From NCBI GenBank assembly GCA_038259365.1, contig JBBSOW010000050.1, forward strand, positions 1 to 22,096: 22,096 nucleotides of DNA. The letters are read 5' to 3'. Shown in pieces: positions 1 through 6,543 of this stretch. The notes under the pieces were generated by a model that was not told the origin of the DNA, did not search any database, and saw only the letters and a list, made by a program, of their open reading frames with translations. This stretch comes from JBBSOW01 sp038259365 (GTDB lineage: Bacteria > Actinomycetota > Actinomycetes > Propionibacteriales > Propionibacteriaceae). The stretch's first letter is position 1; every line of letters begins with the position of its first letter. The translations under genes were made by a program, and so were the position numbers.

Positions 1-1
1 C

Positions 2-406
2 CTGGGGCAGCCCCCCGACGAATCCATCCCCGCGGCCGTCGGCATGACCGGGAAGGAGATGGAGCAGATGTACCGGCTGCTCGCCATCGCCAAGTACAAC
101 GATCGTAACGTCATTCCCCCCGCCCACGCCGAGATCGCCCGAGGGCTAGAGGAGACGGCCTGCTCGCTGGACTTCGAGGGGGGCCCCGGCATGGGCGGCG
201 CCGGGCCGTTCGGCAGCTCCTCGGGCGTGCCGACACCGGTGGCGGTGGAGAACTTCCACGCGCTGGCGAACCGGCAGACCGCCGATTCCCCGAGCTCGGG
301 CGCCACCAAGGGGCGGGTCAACCTGCTCAACTGGGACGGTAACGGCAGCCCCGAGGGCATGTTCCCGGCTCGCGAGGCTCGCCACGAGGAGGAGGACGCG
401 AAATGA
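2..406 (+). CDS. narH: Respiratory nitrate reductase beta subunit, C-terminal part
   Basis: The reading frame is open from base 2 and codes for about the last 134 residues of NarH, the iron-sulfur electron-transfer subunit of the membrane-bound NarGHI nitrate reductase. NarH passes electrons from the cytochrome b subunit NarI to the molybdenum subunit NarG on the cytoplasmic face. The stretch with MYRLLAIAKYNDRNVIP is typical of the NarH C-terminus; the cysteine clusters lie upstream, outside the window. The last ~60 residues are polar and look flexible. The stop codon overlaps the narJ start (ATGA at 403-406), and narJ and narI follow, which supports the call. Cut only by the window edge, with no sign of damage. 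Confidence 0.93.
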   Translation: MGQPPDESIPAAVGMTGKEMEQMYRLLAIAKYNDRNVIPPAHAEIARGLEETACSLDFEGGPGMGGAGPFGSSSGVPTPVAVENFHALANRQTADSPSSGATKGRVNLLNWDGNGSPEGMFPAREARHEEEDAK

Positions 407-1197
407 GTTCCGTGGTGAGTTCCTCGACGACGGGCGTCGCCTCGGGGCCGCGTTCGACGCCCGCGGGGCTGGAGCCGCACAACAAGAGCGGCGGCTTCAT
501 CACCGCTCCCGGCCTGCAACCGCTGGTCACGGTCAAGGTCAGCGCCGAACAGCGCGCCATCACCCACATGGCCGCCTCGTTGCTGCTCGACTACCCGGGC
601 GCAGACCTGCTGGCTCAGACTCAGCAACTTCGCGCGGGGCTGGTCGGGCTGCCCGAGCCCCTCTTCCAACGCCTGAGCGGGTTCGTGGACTACCTGGAGC
701 AGACCCCCGAACGGTGGTTGAACCAGCACTACGTCGATACCTTCGATCTCAAGCGCAAGTGTTCGATGTACCTGAGCTACTTCCTCACCGGCGACACCCG
801 CAAGCGGGGAACCGCGCTCGTCCGCTTCGTGGAGGCCTACCGGGCCGTCGGCTTCGAGGTCGATCGCGCCGAGCTGCCCGACTTCTTGCCGATCGTGTTG
901 GAGTTCTCCGCGCGCGCCTCCGGCAGCCCCGGAGGGAACGAGATCGCCTCGGGGCTGCTGAACGCGCACCGACAGGGGATCGAGGTGCTGCGCTCCTCGC
1001 TGACCGCGCTGGGCAGCCCCTACGCGGCGCTCGTCGAGGCCGTGTGTCAGACCCTGCCGCCGATCTCGGAGAAGGTGCGAGATCGCTACTTGGAGTTGAT
1101 CACCGCCGGCCCGCCCACCGAAATGGTCGGACTGAGCGCCCTGGGCCCGCTGGAGCCCTATTCCGCTGGTGTGGAAGATAGTGAGGCTCGACGATGA
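403..1197 (+). CDS. narJ: Nitrate reductase molybdenum cofactor assembly chaperone NarJ
   Basis: NarJ is a cytoplasmic TorD/DmsD-type chaperone that binds the NarG N-terminus and helps cofactor insertion before NarGH docks on NarI; it is not part of the final enzyme. The family core is visible from about residue 56 (ASLLLDYPG) through MYLSYFLTGDTRKRG near residue 125 and a LPDFLPIVLEFSA segment near residue 165. The ATG at 403 overlaps the narH stop, so this start implies translational coupling, but it leaves an N-terminal tail of about 50 Ser/Thr/Gly/Pro-rich residues before the core. Met56 could be a shorter start, but without the overlap. The stop overlaps the narI start at 1194-1197. Confidence 0.93.
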   Translation: MSSVVSSSTTGVASGPRSTPAGLEPHNKSGGFITAPGLQPLVTVKVSAEQRAITHMAASLLLDYPGADLLAQTQQLRAGLVGLPEPLFQRLSGFVDYLEQTPERWLNQHYVDTFDLKRKCSMYLSYFLTGDTRKRGTALVRFVEAYRAVGFEVDRAELPDFLPIVLEFSARASGSPGGNEIASGLLNAHRQGIEVLRSSLTALGSPYAALVEAVCQTLPPISEKVRDRYLELITAGPPTEMVGLSALGPLEPYSAGVEDSEARR

Positions 1198-1967
1198 CCT
1201 ACGACATGTTCAACACGCTGGGTTGGGCGGTGTTCCCCTACGTCTGCATGGTGATCTTCATCGTCGGCACGGCGTGGCGCTACCGCTACGACAAGTTCGG
1301 CTGGACCACCCGGTCTTCCCAGCTCTACGACTCGGCGCTGTTGCGGATCGGCTCGCCGCTGTTCCACTTCGGCATCATCGGGGTGGCGCTAGGCCACTTC
1401 GTGGGTCTGCTGATCCCCAAGTCGTGGACCGAGGCGGTGGGCGTCAAGGAGTTTGCCTACCACTTCCTGGCGACGTACGTGGGGATGATTGCGGCCGTGG
1501 CGACGGTCGTCGGGCTGGCGCTGCTGATCTATCGGCGCCGACGGGTGGGGCCGGTCTTCCTGGCGACCACCAAGATGGACAAGTTCATGTACGTGCTGCT
1601 GGTGGTGCCGATCGTGCTCGGCACCGCCGCCACCGTGAACACGCAGCTACTGGGGGCCGGGCACGGCTACGACTACCGCGAGACCATCTCGCCCTGGTTG
1701 CGCTCGCTGTTCTACGGCCCCAAGCCCGAGCTGATGCTGAACGTCCCGGTGACGTTCAAGCTGCACATCACCGCCGCGTTCCTGCTGTTCGCCGTCTGGC
1801 CGTTCACCCGGCTGGTCCACGCCTTCTCCGCTCCGGTCACCTACCCGCTGCGGCCCTACATCGTCTACCGGTCGCGCAAGGAGTCGAACGCCTCTCGCGA
1901 CCCGAGCCGAGGCTGGGAGCCCTCCAGCACCCCGGATCGACGGCGTCGGTCGAGCACCAAGAACTAA
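1194..1967 (+). CDS. narI: Respiratory nitrate reductase gamma subunit (cytochrome b)
   Basis: NarI is the diheme membrane anchor that oxidises quinol and feeds electrons to NarH. The 257-residue protein has five hydrophobic helices, starting near residues 8-28, 52-75, 88-113, 130-150 and 190-212. Four histidines fall where the heme ligands of E. coli NarI lie: His58 and His68 (10 apart) and His191 and His209 (18 apart), the same spacings as His56/His66 and His187/His205. The C-terminal ~30 residues are charged and cytoplasmic. ATGA overlap with narJ marks it as the last gene of narGHJI. The stop is 10 bases from the stop of a convergent gene. Confidence 0.95.
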   Translation: MTYDMFNTLGWAVFPYVCMVIFIVGTAWRYRYDKFGWTTRSSQLYDSALLRIGSPLFHFGIIGVALGHFVGLLIPKSWTEAVGVKEFAYHFLATYVGMIAAVATVVGLALLIYRRRRVGPVFLATTKMDKFMYVLLVVPIVLGTAATVNTQLLGAGHGYDYRETISPWLRSLFYGPKPELMLNVPVTFKLHITAAFLLFAVWPFTRLVHAFSAPVTYPLRPYIVYRSRKESNASRDPSRGWEPSSTPDRRRRSSTKN

Positions 1968-1977
1968 CGACACGGCA

Positions 1978-2895
1978 CTAGGCCGCTCCGGGGAGCAGAA
2001 TCCGGCCGATGTCGGTGTACTCGTAGCTCACCGTGATGAGGCTGCCCTGCTCGAACTGCCGCAGCAGGAGTTCCCCGTAGACGGTCTGGCCGGCCGAAAC
2101 CGGCCCGCGCGGGGCGCTGGCGAAGCCGATGGGAATGTACTCCTCGCTGAAACCGTCCCCGGCGGGGGCGGTGGCGGGGTGCTGGACGAACCAGGTGGCG
2201 TCGGGTTCGAACGATCCGTGTTGTACCTGGAGGCTGAAGCGCACGCGAACAACGGGGTCGGGCTCGGTGTTAGGCAGGACGCGTCCGATCCGCAGTAGGC
2301 CGACGGCGCCGCCCGCGTGGATGGGAAGGGCTTCGCCAGCGGAGCGGATCGGCGGGCCGAAGGTGGATGGCTGCTGAGGGGTGGTGTCCGCGTCGTCGGG
2401 GATCAGCAGGCTCGCAACGGTGTGGGCGTTGACGTCGTAGACCTCGAGGATCAACTGTTGCTTCGCGACCGGGAACACCAGGGCGCCGCGCCAGCGTTCC
2501 TGGCGGTGAATCCAGCCTTCGCGCCACGGGGTCAATGTGAGCTCCGGCGGCAGTTTCGTGGTCGGTCCGTGCCGCTGCCCGTCCGAGTCGAGGACGGTGA
2601 AATAGCCCCTACCCAGGGCCAGCGAGCCCCACTCGCCCCGGGCCTGAAGGTGCATGACCGCAAACTGGTCGTTCGTGAACGTGGTGACCCACTCAACCGA
2701 GCTGGCCCGCAGGCTGGCCACTCCTTGGCGTTGGTGCACCAAGACCTCGCGGCCCAAGCTGCCGCCACTGGTCACGACGTCGGGTTCGGGATGAAACACG
2801 CGGTAGGGGACGGCCGCCGCGACCAAGATGGCGACCAAGGCGACGCCGAGGGCGCGGAGATGCCGTGTCCGGCGGCTGTTCAGCGGCTCGGTCAT
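1978..2895 (-). CDS. Membrane-anchored extracytoplasmic protein of unknown function
   Basis: I do not recognise this 305-residue protein. It has a short basic N-terminus (several Arg within residues 8-14), one hydrophobic helix at about 15-32 and no lipobox cysteine, so it is probably a signal-anchored protein with its body outside the membrane. The rest alternates hydrophobic and polar residues and is rich in Gly, Pro, Val and Thr, as expected of a beta-sandwich domain; there are no cysteines and no obvious catalytic motif. The start is supported by a strong Shine-Dalgarno (GGGGAGG, 2900-2906) four bases upstream. TAAAAT at 2929-2934 (minus) is a possible -10 box. It converges on narI, so the position gives no clear functional link to nitrate respiration. 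Confidence 0.7.
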   Translation of the reverse strand: MTEPLNSRRTRHLRALGVALVAILVAAAVPYRVFHPEPDVVTSGGSLGREVLVHQRQGVASLRASSVEWVTTFTNDQFAVMHLQARGEWGSLALGRGYFTVLDSDGQRHGPTTKLPPELTLTPWREGWIHRQERWRGALVFPVAKQQLILEVYDVNAHTVASLLIPDDADTTPQQPSTFGPPIRSAGEALPIHAGGAVGLLRIGRVLPNTEPDPVVRVRFSLQVQHGSFEPDATWFVQHPATAPAGDGFSEEYIPIGFASAPRGPVSAGQTVYGELLLRQFEQGSLITVSYEYTDIGRILLPGAA

Positions 2896-2966
2896 CTCGC
2901 CTCCCCGCGAGCGGTGGTGGTGGTTCGTATTTTACGCGCCGTGGCTCTTTGCCCCCGGGTTAGCAG

Positions 2967-3365
2967 TTAGTGGCTGGGTTCCACTCTGGTCACAGTGGGC
3001 ACCCGGTCTATTGTTCGATCGAACGAGGCGATTCGCTCGACGCCAGTGCTCTCTGCGCAGGCAATGAGATAAGCCTCGGCAAAGTCGAGTCGGTCGGTCT
3101 CGTAGACCTCGGCGGCCCTCAGCAACAGATCTCGATCGACCACGATGATCGACTTGAACTCCAACAACGAGCGAATGACCTGAGCCACGCGTGTCCGCGG
3201 TGTCTGGTAGAAGGACTCCAAGACGTAGACGGTTTCGGCGACGATGAGGTCGGCGAGGAACAGTTCGCGTTCCGCCTGCAAGTACGCCGAGGAGCGCCTT
3301 GCCATTGTCGGCGGGTCGCCGGTGAGATGGCGTATCAAGACGTTGGTGTCAACGAAGGCGCTCAT
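2967..3365 (-). CDS. vapC: PIN-domain toxin, VapC-type ribonuclease
   Basis: A 132-residue PIN-domain protein of the type that cleaves RNA with bound Mg2+ when not neutralised by its antitoxin. The acidic active-site residues are visible: Asp6 in FVDTNVLIRHL, Glu44 in IVAETVYVLE, Asp94 in LDFAEAY and Asp116 in SFDRTID. Length and motif order match the VapC family, so the toxin looks intact. Its start overlaps the antitoxin stop by four bases (3362-3365), giving coupled translation with the antitoxin made first. The RNA target cannot be read from the sequence. The name follows family usage and does not imply orthology to a specific numbered VapC. Confidence 0.9.
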   Translation of the reverse strand: MSAFVDTNVLIRHLTGDPPTMARRSSAYLQAERELFLADLIVAETVYVLESFYQTPRTRVAQVIRSLLEFKSIIVVDRDLLLRAAEVYETDRLDFAEAYLIACAESTGVERIASFDRTIDRVPTVTRVEPSH

Positions 3366-3610
3366 TGACGACGGCGCGAACGTGTCGCTCGCGTGCGGGC
3401 AATCACGTCATCCCAGGCGACGTTCCGCCTGGCGGCGGGCACCGCGATCGTGGCTGCGAGATCGAGGAAATCCGGGGTCTTGGCCAGCATTGCGGTGTTG
3501 CCTTGGACGCGAAAGATGATCTCATCGCCTTCTTGAACACCCAAAGCCTCGCGTACCGACTTAGGGACGGTCACTTGTCCCTTGGAGGTGACCTTTGCAC
3601 TCGTGTCCAT
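3362..3610 (-). CDS. vapB: AbrB/SpoVT-type antitoxin of the VapBC pair
   Basis: An 82-residue antitoxin. Residues 1-45 form a swapped-hairpin AbrB DNA-binding domain with the hallmark TSKGQVTVPKSVREALG and a following GDEIIFRV strand. The C-terminal half (about 48-82), ending in an Arg-rich tail, is the likely toxin-binding part. Such proteins normally bind and block the PIN toxin and repress their own promoter. The start is firm: AAGGAG (3617-3622) lies six bases before the ATG. The region just upstream (3623-3655) is AT-richer than its surroundings and holds TACCTT/TAGACA, possible -10 boxes. I see no clear operator palindrome. Confidence 0.9.
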   Translation of the reverse strand: MDTSAKVTSKGQVTVPKSVREALGVQEGDEIIFRVQGNTAMLAKTPDFLDLAATIAVPAARRNVAWDDVIARTRATRSRRRQ

Positions 3611-3790
3611 TCGTGGCTCCTTACTCAGTGTCTAAGGTAAGGGTACGCTTCAGGTGGCACGGCTGGTAGGTCGCGGACGATGTCGGTTCTCGTACACGGT
3701 CGTCACGACTGCTCGTCGCCGGTCTATCGGGTAGGCGGGTAGTCGCGGTGGATCTTGATGGCGTAGGTAAGGAATGCGGTGAATCGTTGT

Positions 3791-3809
3791 CAGCTCCTCA
3801 TCGGAGCTG
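3791..3809. repeat. Short perfect inverted repeat (CAGCTCC / GGAGCTG)
   Basis: CAGCTCC and GGAGCTG are perfect 7-bp arms around a 5-base loop. There is no T-tract on either side, so a classic terminator is not supported. It may be a protein site or a chance hairpin. Confidence 0.4.
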
Positions 3810-3904
3810 CTTACCTAGCCGATCGATTTAGTCGCCGAGGGGTTGCATCCCAGTGATGTATCGCCTCAGTGGTCGACGTGGTCGGTTCTAACATTGGTCC
3901 ACTT

Positions 3905-3912
3905 GAGCGCCG
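3905..3912. repeat. Target-site duplication of the IS, left copy (GAGCGCCG)
   Basis: Perfect 8-bp direct repeat of 5111-5118, immediately outside the terminal inverted repeat. Confidence 0.8.
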
Positions 3913-3939
3913 GAGGATGTCCCGAGTTCCGTGGAACTT
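3913..3939 (+). repeat. Terminal inverted repeat of the IS (transposase 3' end)
   Basis: 27 bp that pair with 5084-5110 in inverted orientation at 22 of 27 positions. It lies about 20 bases past the ancestral transposase stop. Confidence 0.75.
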
Positions 3940-3959
3940 CGGCGGCGGTCCGGTGAGCA

Positions 3960-4997
3960 TCAGGCTGCGCTCACGTCTTGAGTATGGCAGTCGGCTCGGA
4001 CAATTTGGGCGGTGACGTGGCTGTTCGAGTGCGGCGCGTAGGGCTGGTAGGTGGAGGTGGCCGCTGACGCGACGGAATTGGCTGCTCGCTTCGATCATCC
4101 CAGCGGCGCACCAGCACAGCGCTATGGTGCCGTCTCGCCAGCGTTTGACGTTCTTGGCGTGCTCGCGGCAGATCCCGGTCATGGACTCGATGGCGTTGGT
4201 CGATCTCAGGGTCCGCGCCAAGGTGGGTGGGAGGTCGAGGCGGAGCACGGTCAGCGTCTCGGTCATGCCTTCGCGCAGACTGCCGGCGGCGCTGGGGTGG
4301 GTCTTGTCCAGCTGTTGGGTGCCAGTGCTTCGAGCAGTGCCTGGGCTGCGAGCGCGGACGGGTGCTTGGTGCCGTCGATGTCGATACCGAGCGCGACCAC
4401 ACACAGCTGATCAACGAAGTGGACGCCGTCGATCATGATCGCCACCAGGTCCAGCTCACTGAGATCAGCGCCGAGCAGATCGCTGAGGGTGCGCTCGGTC
4501 ATCGCCACGAACTTGCGCGAGACAGCTGACTTGCTCGTCGACCGAGCGGCGGTCTCGGTCGCATTCCCGACCGGCTCCAACCCCAGCGGGTAGCGCCGGG
4601 TCGAGAGCCCGCCCAACATCTCCATCGCCATCGTGGGCGAGCAGCTCGGTGGAGTTGAACAGCTCATAGGCCGGCACCCCCACCTCGCCGCTGCCGTTGG
4701 TGGAACGGACCCGCGGGCGTCTGACCGGTACCCGCCGCCCGCCCAGGGTCACCGACCCGGCCTCGCTGCCATGGGGGGGTCGCAGCCCGGCCGGGGTCGT
4801 GCTTGCCCGGGGGGCCGCATACCGCGGCCACGTCAGCCCGCATCAACTGTTCCATCACCTGCAGCCCGGCACCGACCGCGAGGGCCAGTAGCCCCTCGCG
4901 CATGACGGGCAGCGATCTCCTGCATCGCCACACTCACCTGCTCAGGCACGGCGACCGTGTTCGCGTCGCGGGCCTTGCTCTGATAGTTCTTGGTCAC
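3960..4997 (-). pseudogene. IS256-family (mutator-type) transposase, frameshifted and internally deleted
   Basis: Pieces of one transposase follow each other in changing frames. A GTG at 4997 begins TKNYQSKARDANTVAVPEQV; the frame then shifts near 4905 (REGLLALAVGAGLQVMEQL), at a run of seven G near 4775 (VTLGGRRVPVRRPRVRS), near 4636 (MEMLGGLSTRRYPLGLEPVG, then KSAVSRKFVAMTERTL and LDLVAIMIDGVHF), near 4318 (LDKTHPSAAGSLREGM, LARTLRSTNAIESM, NVKRWRDGT) and again near 4035, ending DVSAA at 3960. GTKHPSA is followed almost at once by LAAQALLEALAP, so roughly 90-100 residues of the catalytic middle are gone compared with family members of about 410 residues. No active enzyme can be made; a related intact copy elsewhere could still act on the ends. 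Confidence 0.88.
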
Positions 4998-5083
4998 GGT
5001 GGTCCCCTGTCTTTTTTGGGTCGTCTTTGGCGGACGCTCAACACCTACCGCAAGGCAGGCCTCAGGCGGGGGACCGCCACCTC

Positions 5084-5110
5084 AAATTCCACGAGACCCG
5101 GGACAACCTC
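5084..5110 (-). repeat. Terminal inverted repeat of the IS (transposase 5' end)
   Basis: 27 bp, the partner of 3913-3939. It lies about 90 bases upstream of the ancestral transposase start. Confidence 0.75.
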
Positions 5111-5118
5111 GAGCGCCG
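5111..5118. repeat. Target-site duplication of the IS, right copy (GAGCGCCG)
   Basis: Perfect 8-bp direct repeat of 3905-3912, immediately outside the other terminal inverted repeat. Confidence 0.8.
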
Positions 5119-5207
5119 CCGCGATTCCGGCGAGCGCAACCTCGAGGGTCCGGACTGGCCACCGTTGAGAGGATGTACAACGGGCTGTTGAAAAGTTCCC
5201 GAAAGTC

Positions 5208-5236
5208 TTGTAATCGTACAATCGTTCGATTAACAT
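5208..5236 (+). promoter_or_regulatory. Promoter of the DUF222/HNH gene, probably leaderless
   Basis: TTGTAA (-35, 5208-5213), a 17-base spacer and TAACAT (-10, 5231-5236) end six bases before the ATG at 5243, so the transcript would begin at or next to the start codon. AAGG at 5239 is too close to the ATG to serve as a Shine-Dalgarno, which favours leaderless translation. The spacer region carries an inverted repeat, TAATCG (5211-5216) and CGATTA (5227-5232), a possible repressor site. Confidence 0.5.
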
Positions 5237-5242
5237 GAAGGT

Positions 5243-6526
5243 ATGGCAGCACTCCTCAGCATCGAAGCCCCGGCAGTCACCGGGCTGCTGGATCTGGCCG
5301 CGATCGATGCACTGGAACGCCAACTGACTGTGGCTCGAGTCGCCGAGCGAGACGCGGCGGAGGCACTCCACACCATTGATGAGACGATTAACCGGTTGCA
5401 GGGGTTGCGGTTGAAGGTGGTTCAGGCGTCGACGCGCTGCCAGGCCGGTGCCGCCGATGGGCTGGTGGGCGTGGGCGCGTGGGTGGCCCGGGAGTCTCGG
5501 CTGGGCGGGGCCGAAGCGGCGCGGAGCGTCCGGCTGGCCTCCTCGCTGGAGTCGTTGCCGCAGGCCGAGGGTGCGTTGTCCGAGGGTTTGATCAGCGTGC
5601 GGCACGCCGAGGTGATCGCGACCGCGGCCAAGCAGTTGCCACCCGGGCTGTCGCCCGCCGAACGTAACCGGGTCGAGGCGGTGCTGACCGAGCAGGCCAA
5701 GATCGTCGATCCCGCCGCCTTGCGAAAGGCTTCCCGGCGGGCGGTGGAGATCGCGGGTCGCTCCATCGTGGAGGCCGACGTCCACGAGAACCAGGTGGTG
5801 CGCGCGGCTGAGGAGGTCGCGCTGGCGAAGACGCGGTTGTCGATGCACGACAACGACGACGGCACCACCAGCGGCCATTTCACGGTTCCGGGGTTTGCGG
5901 CGTCGGTCCTGCGGAAGGCGGTCCAGCAGATCACCGCGCCCCGGCGGGCCGCGCTGCGGGCCGCCCACGAGGACGGCCGCACCTGGACGAAACCCGAGGA
6001 CCACGCCGCTGACTGGGGCCACGAGTACGGGCTGGCTTTAGTGGAACTCCTCGAACACCTGCCCGCCGACCGGCTCCACGCCAAGGTCGCCGCCACCGTG
6101 GTGGTCACGATGGGCCTCGACCAGCTCCGCGGCCAGCTGAAAGTGGCCGGCACCGATGTAGGGATCGACATCTCGGCCGAGAAGGCCCGCCAACTCGCCT
6201 GCAACGCCGGGATCGTCCCCGCCGTTTTGGGCGGCGTGTCGGTGCCGCTGGACCTGGGCCGCGAACGACGCCTGTTCAGCGACGCCCAACGCACCATCCT
6301 CGCCACCCAGTACGATTCCTGCGCCGCGGCCGGCTGCGACCGGCCGTTCGCCTGGTCCGAACTGCACCACCAACAACCCTGGCACCACGGCGGCAACACC
6401 GACCTGGACCAGGCGGTCCCGTTGTGCTCGTCCCACCACCGACTGATTCACGACACCGGTTTCCTGATCGACATCATGAGGAAACTCGACGGCACCAAGC
6501 GGGTCGCCTTCCGGCGGAGGACGTGA
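5243..6526 (+). CDS. DUF222 domain protein with C-terminal HNH endonuclease motif (13E12-type)
   Basis: A 427-residue protein of the actinobacterial DUF222-HNH family, often present in many copies per genome and known in mycobacteria as the 13E12 repeat family. Residues about 10-330 are the mostly helical DUF222 part, with the typical AAARSVRLASSLESLPQ-like and LISVRHAEVIA-like segments. The HNH nuclease lies at about 365-404: Cys365, HH at 375-376, Asn385, Cys395, HH at 398-399 and a final His403, so metal and catalytic residues appear present. The cellular role of the family is not established; mobile-element or DNA-processing functions have been proposed. It sits about 130 bp from the IS end. 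The start is set by the -10 box spacing. Confidence 0.88.
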   Translation: MAALLSIEAPAVTGLLDLAAIDALERQLTVARVAERDAAEALHTIDETINRLQGLRLKVVQASTRCQAGAADGLVGVGAWVARESRLGGAEAARSVRLASSLESLPQAEGALSEGLISVRHAEVIATAAKQLPPGLSPAERNRVEAVLTEQAKIVDPAALRKASRRAVEIAGRSIVEADVHENQVVRAAEEVALAKTRLSMHDNDDGTTSGHFTVPGFAASVLRKAVQQITAPRRAALRAAHEDGRTWTKPEDHAADWGHEYGLALVELLEHLPADRLHAKVAATVVVTMGLDQLRGQLKVAGTDVGIDISAEKARQLACNAGIVPAVLGGVSVPLDLGRERRLFSDAQRTILATQYDSCAAAGCDRPFAWSELHHQQPWHHGGNTDLDQAVPLCSSHHRLIHDTGFLIDIMRKLDGTKRVAFRRRT

Positions 6527-6543
6527 TGGGCGCCGGCAGGTTC

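Larger units (their letters stand above)
3611..3912. other. Intergenic region between vapB and the IS element
   Basis: No intact gene is supported here. The part next to vapB (3611-3660) should hold its promoter. On the minus strand, short peptide-like stretches without start codons occur: one reads FTAFLTYAIKIHRDYPPTR before a stop near 3737, another reads TEAIHHWDATPRRL near 3830. They may be decayed transposase pieces, but I cannot assign a family. Confidence 0.4.
3913..5110 (-). mobile_element. IS256-family insertion sequence, decayed, with intact ends
   Basis: The element is 1198 bp long, somewhat short for the family. Its ends are 27-bp imperfect terminal inverted repeats: reading inward, GAGGATGTCCCGAGTTCCGT... 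at 3913-3939 (plus strand) and GAGGTTGTCCCGGGTCTCGT... from 5110 to 5084 (minus strand), 22 of 27 matching. Directly outside both ends lies the same 8-mer, GAGCGCCG (3905-3912 and 5111-5118), the target duplication size known for IS256-type elements. Inside is one minus-strand transposase, now a pseudogene. The perfect duplication shows that the element inserted as a unit and that the later damage was internal. Confidence 0.85.

Noticed and set aside
2317..2970. Plus-strand frame of 217 codons opposite the membrane-anchored protein
   Set aside because: It lacks a ribosome site. The minus-strand gene has a signal anchor and a strong ribosome site.
5045..6399. Minus-strand frames of 325 codons opposite the DUF222 gene
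   Set aside because: One runs through the IS end and target duplication and both oppose a well-supported gene, so they are not independent genes.
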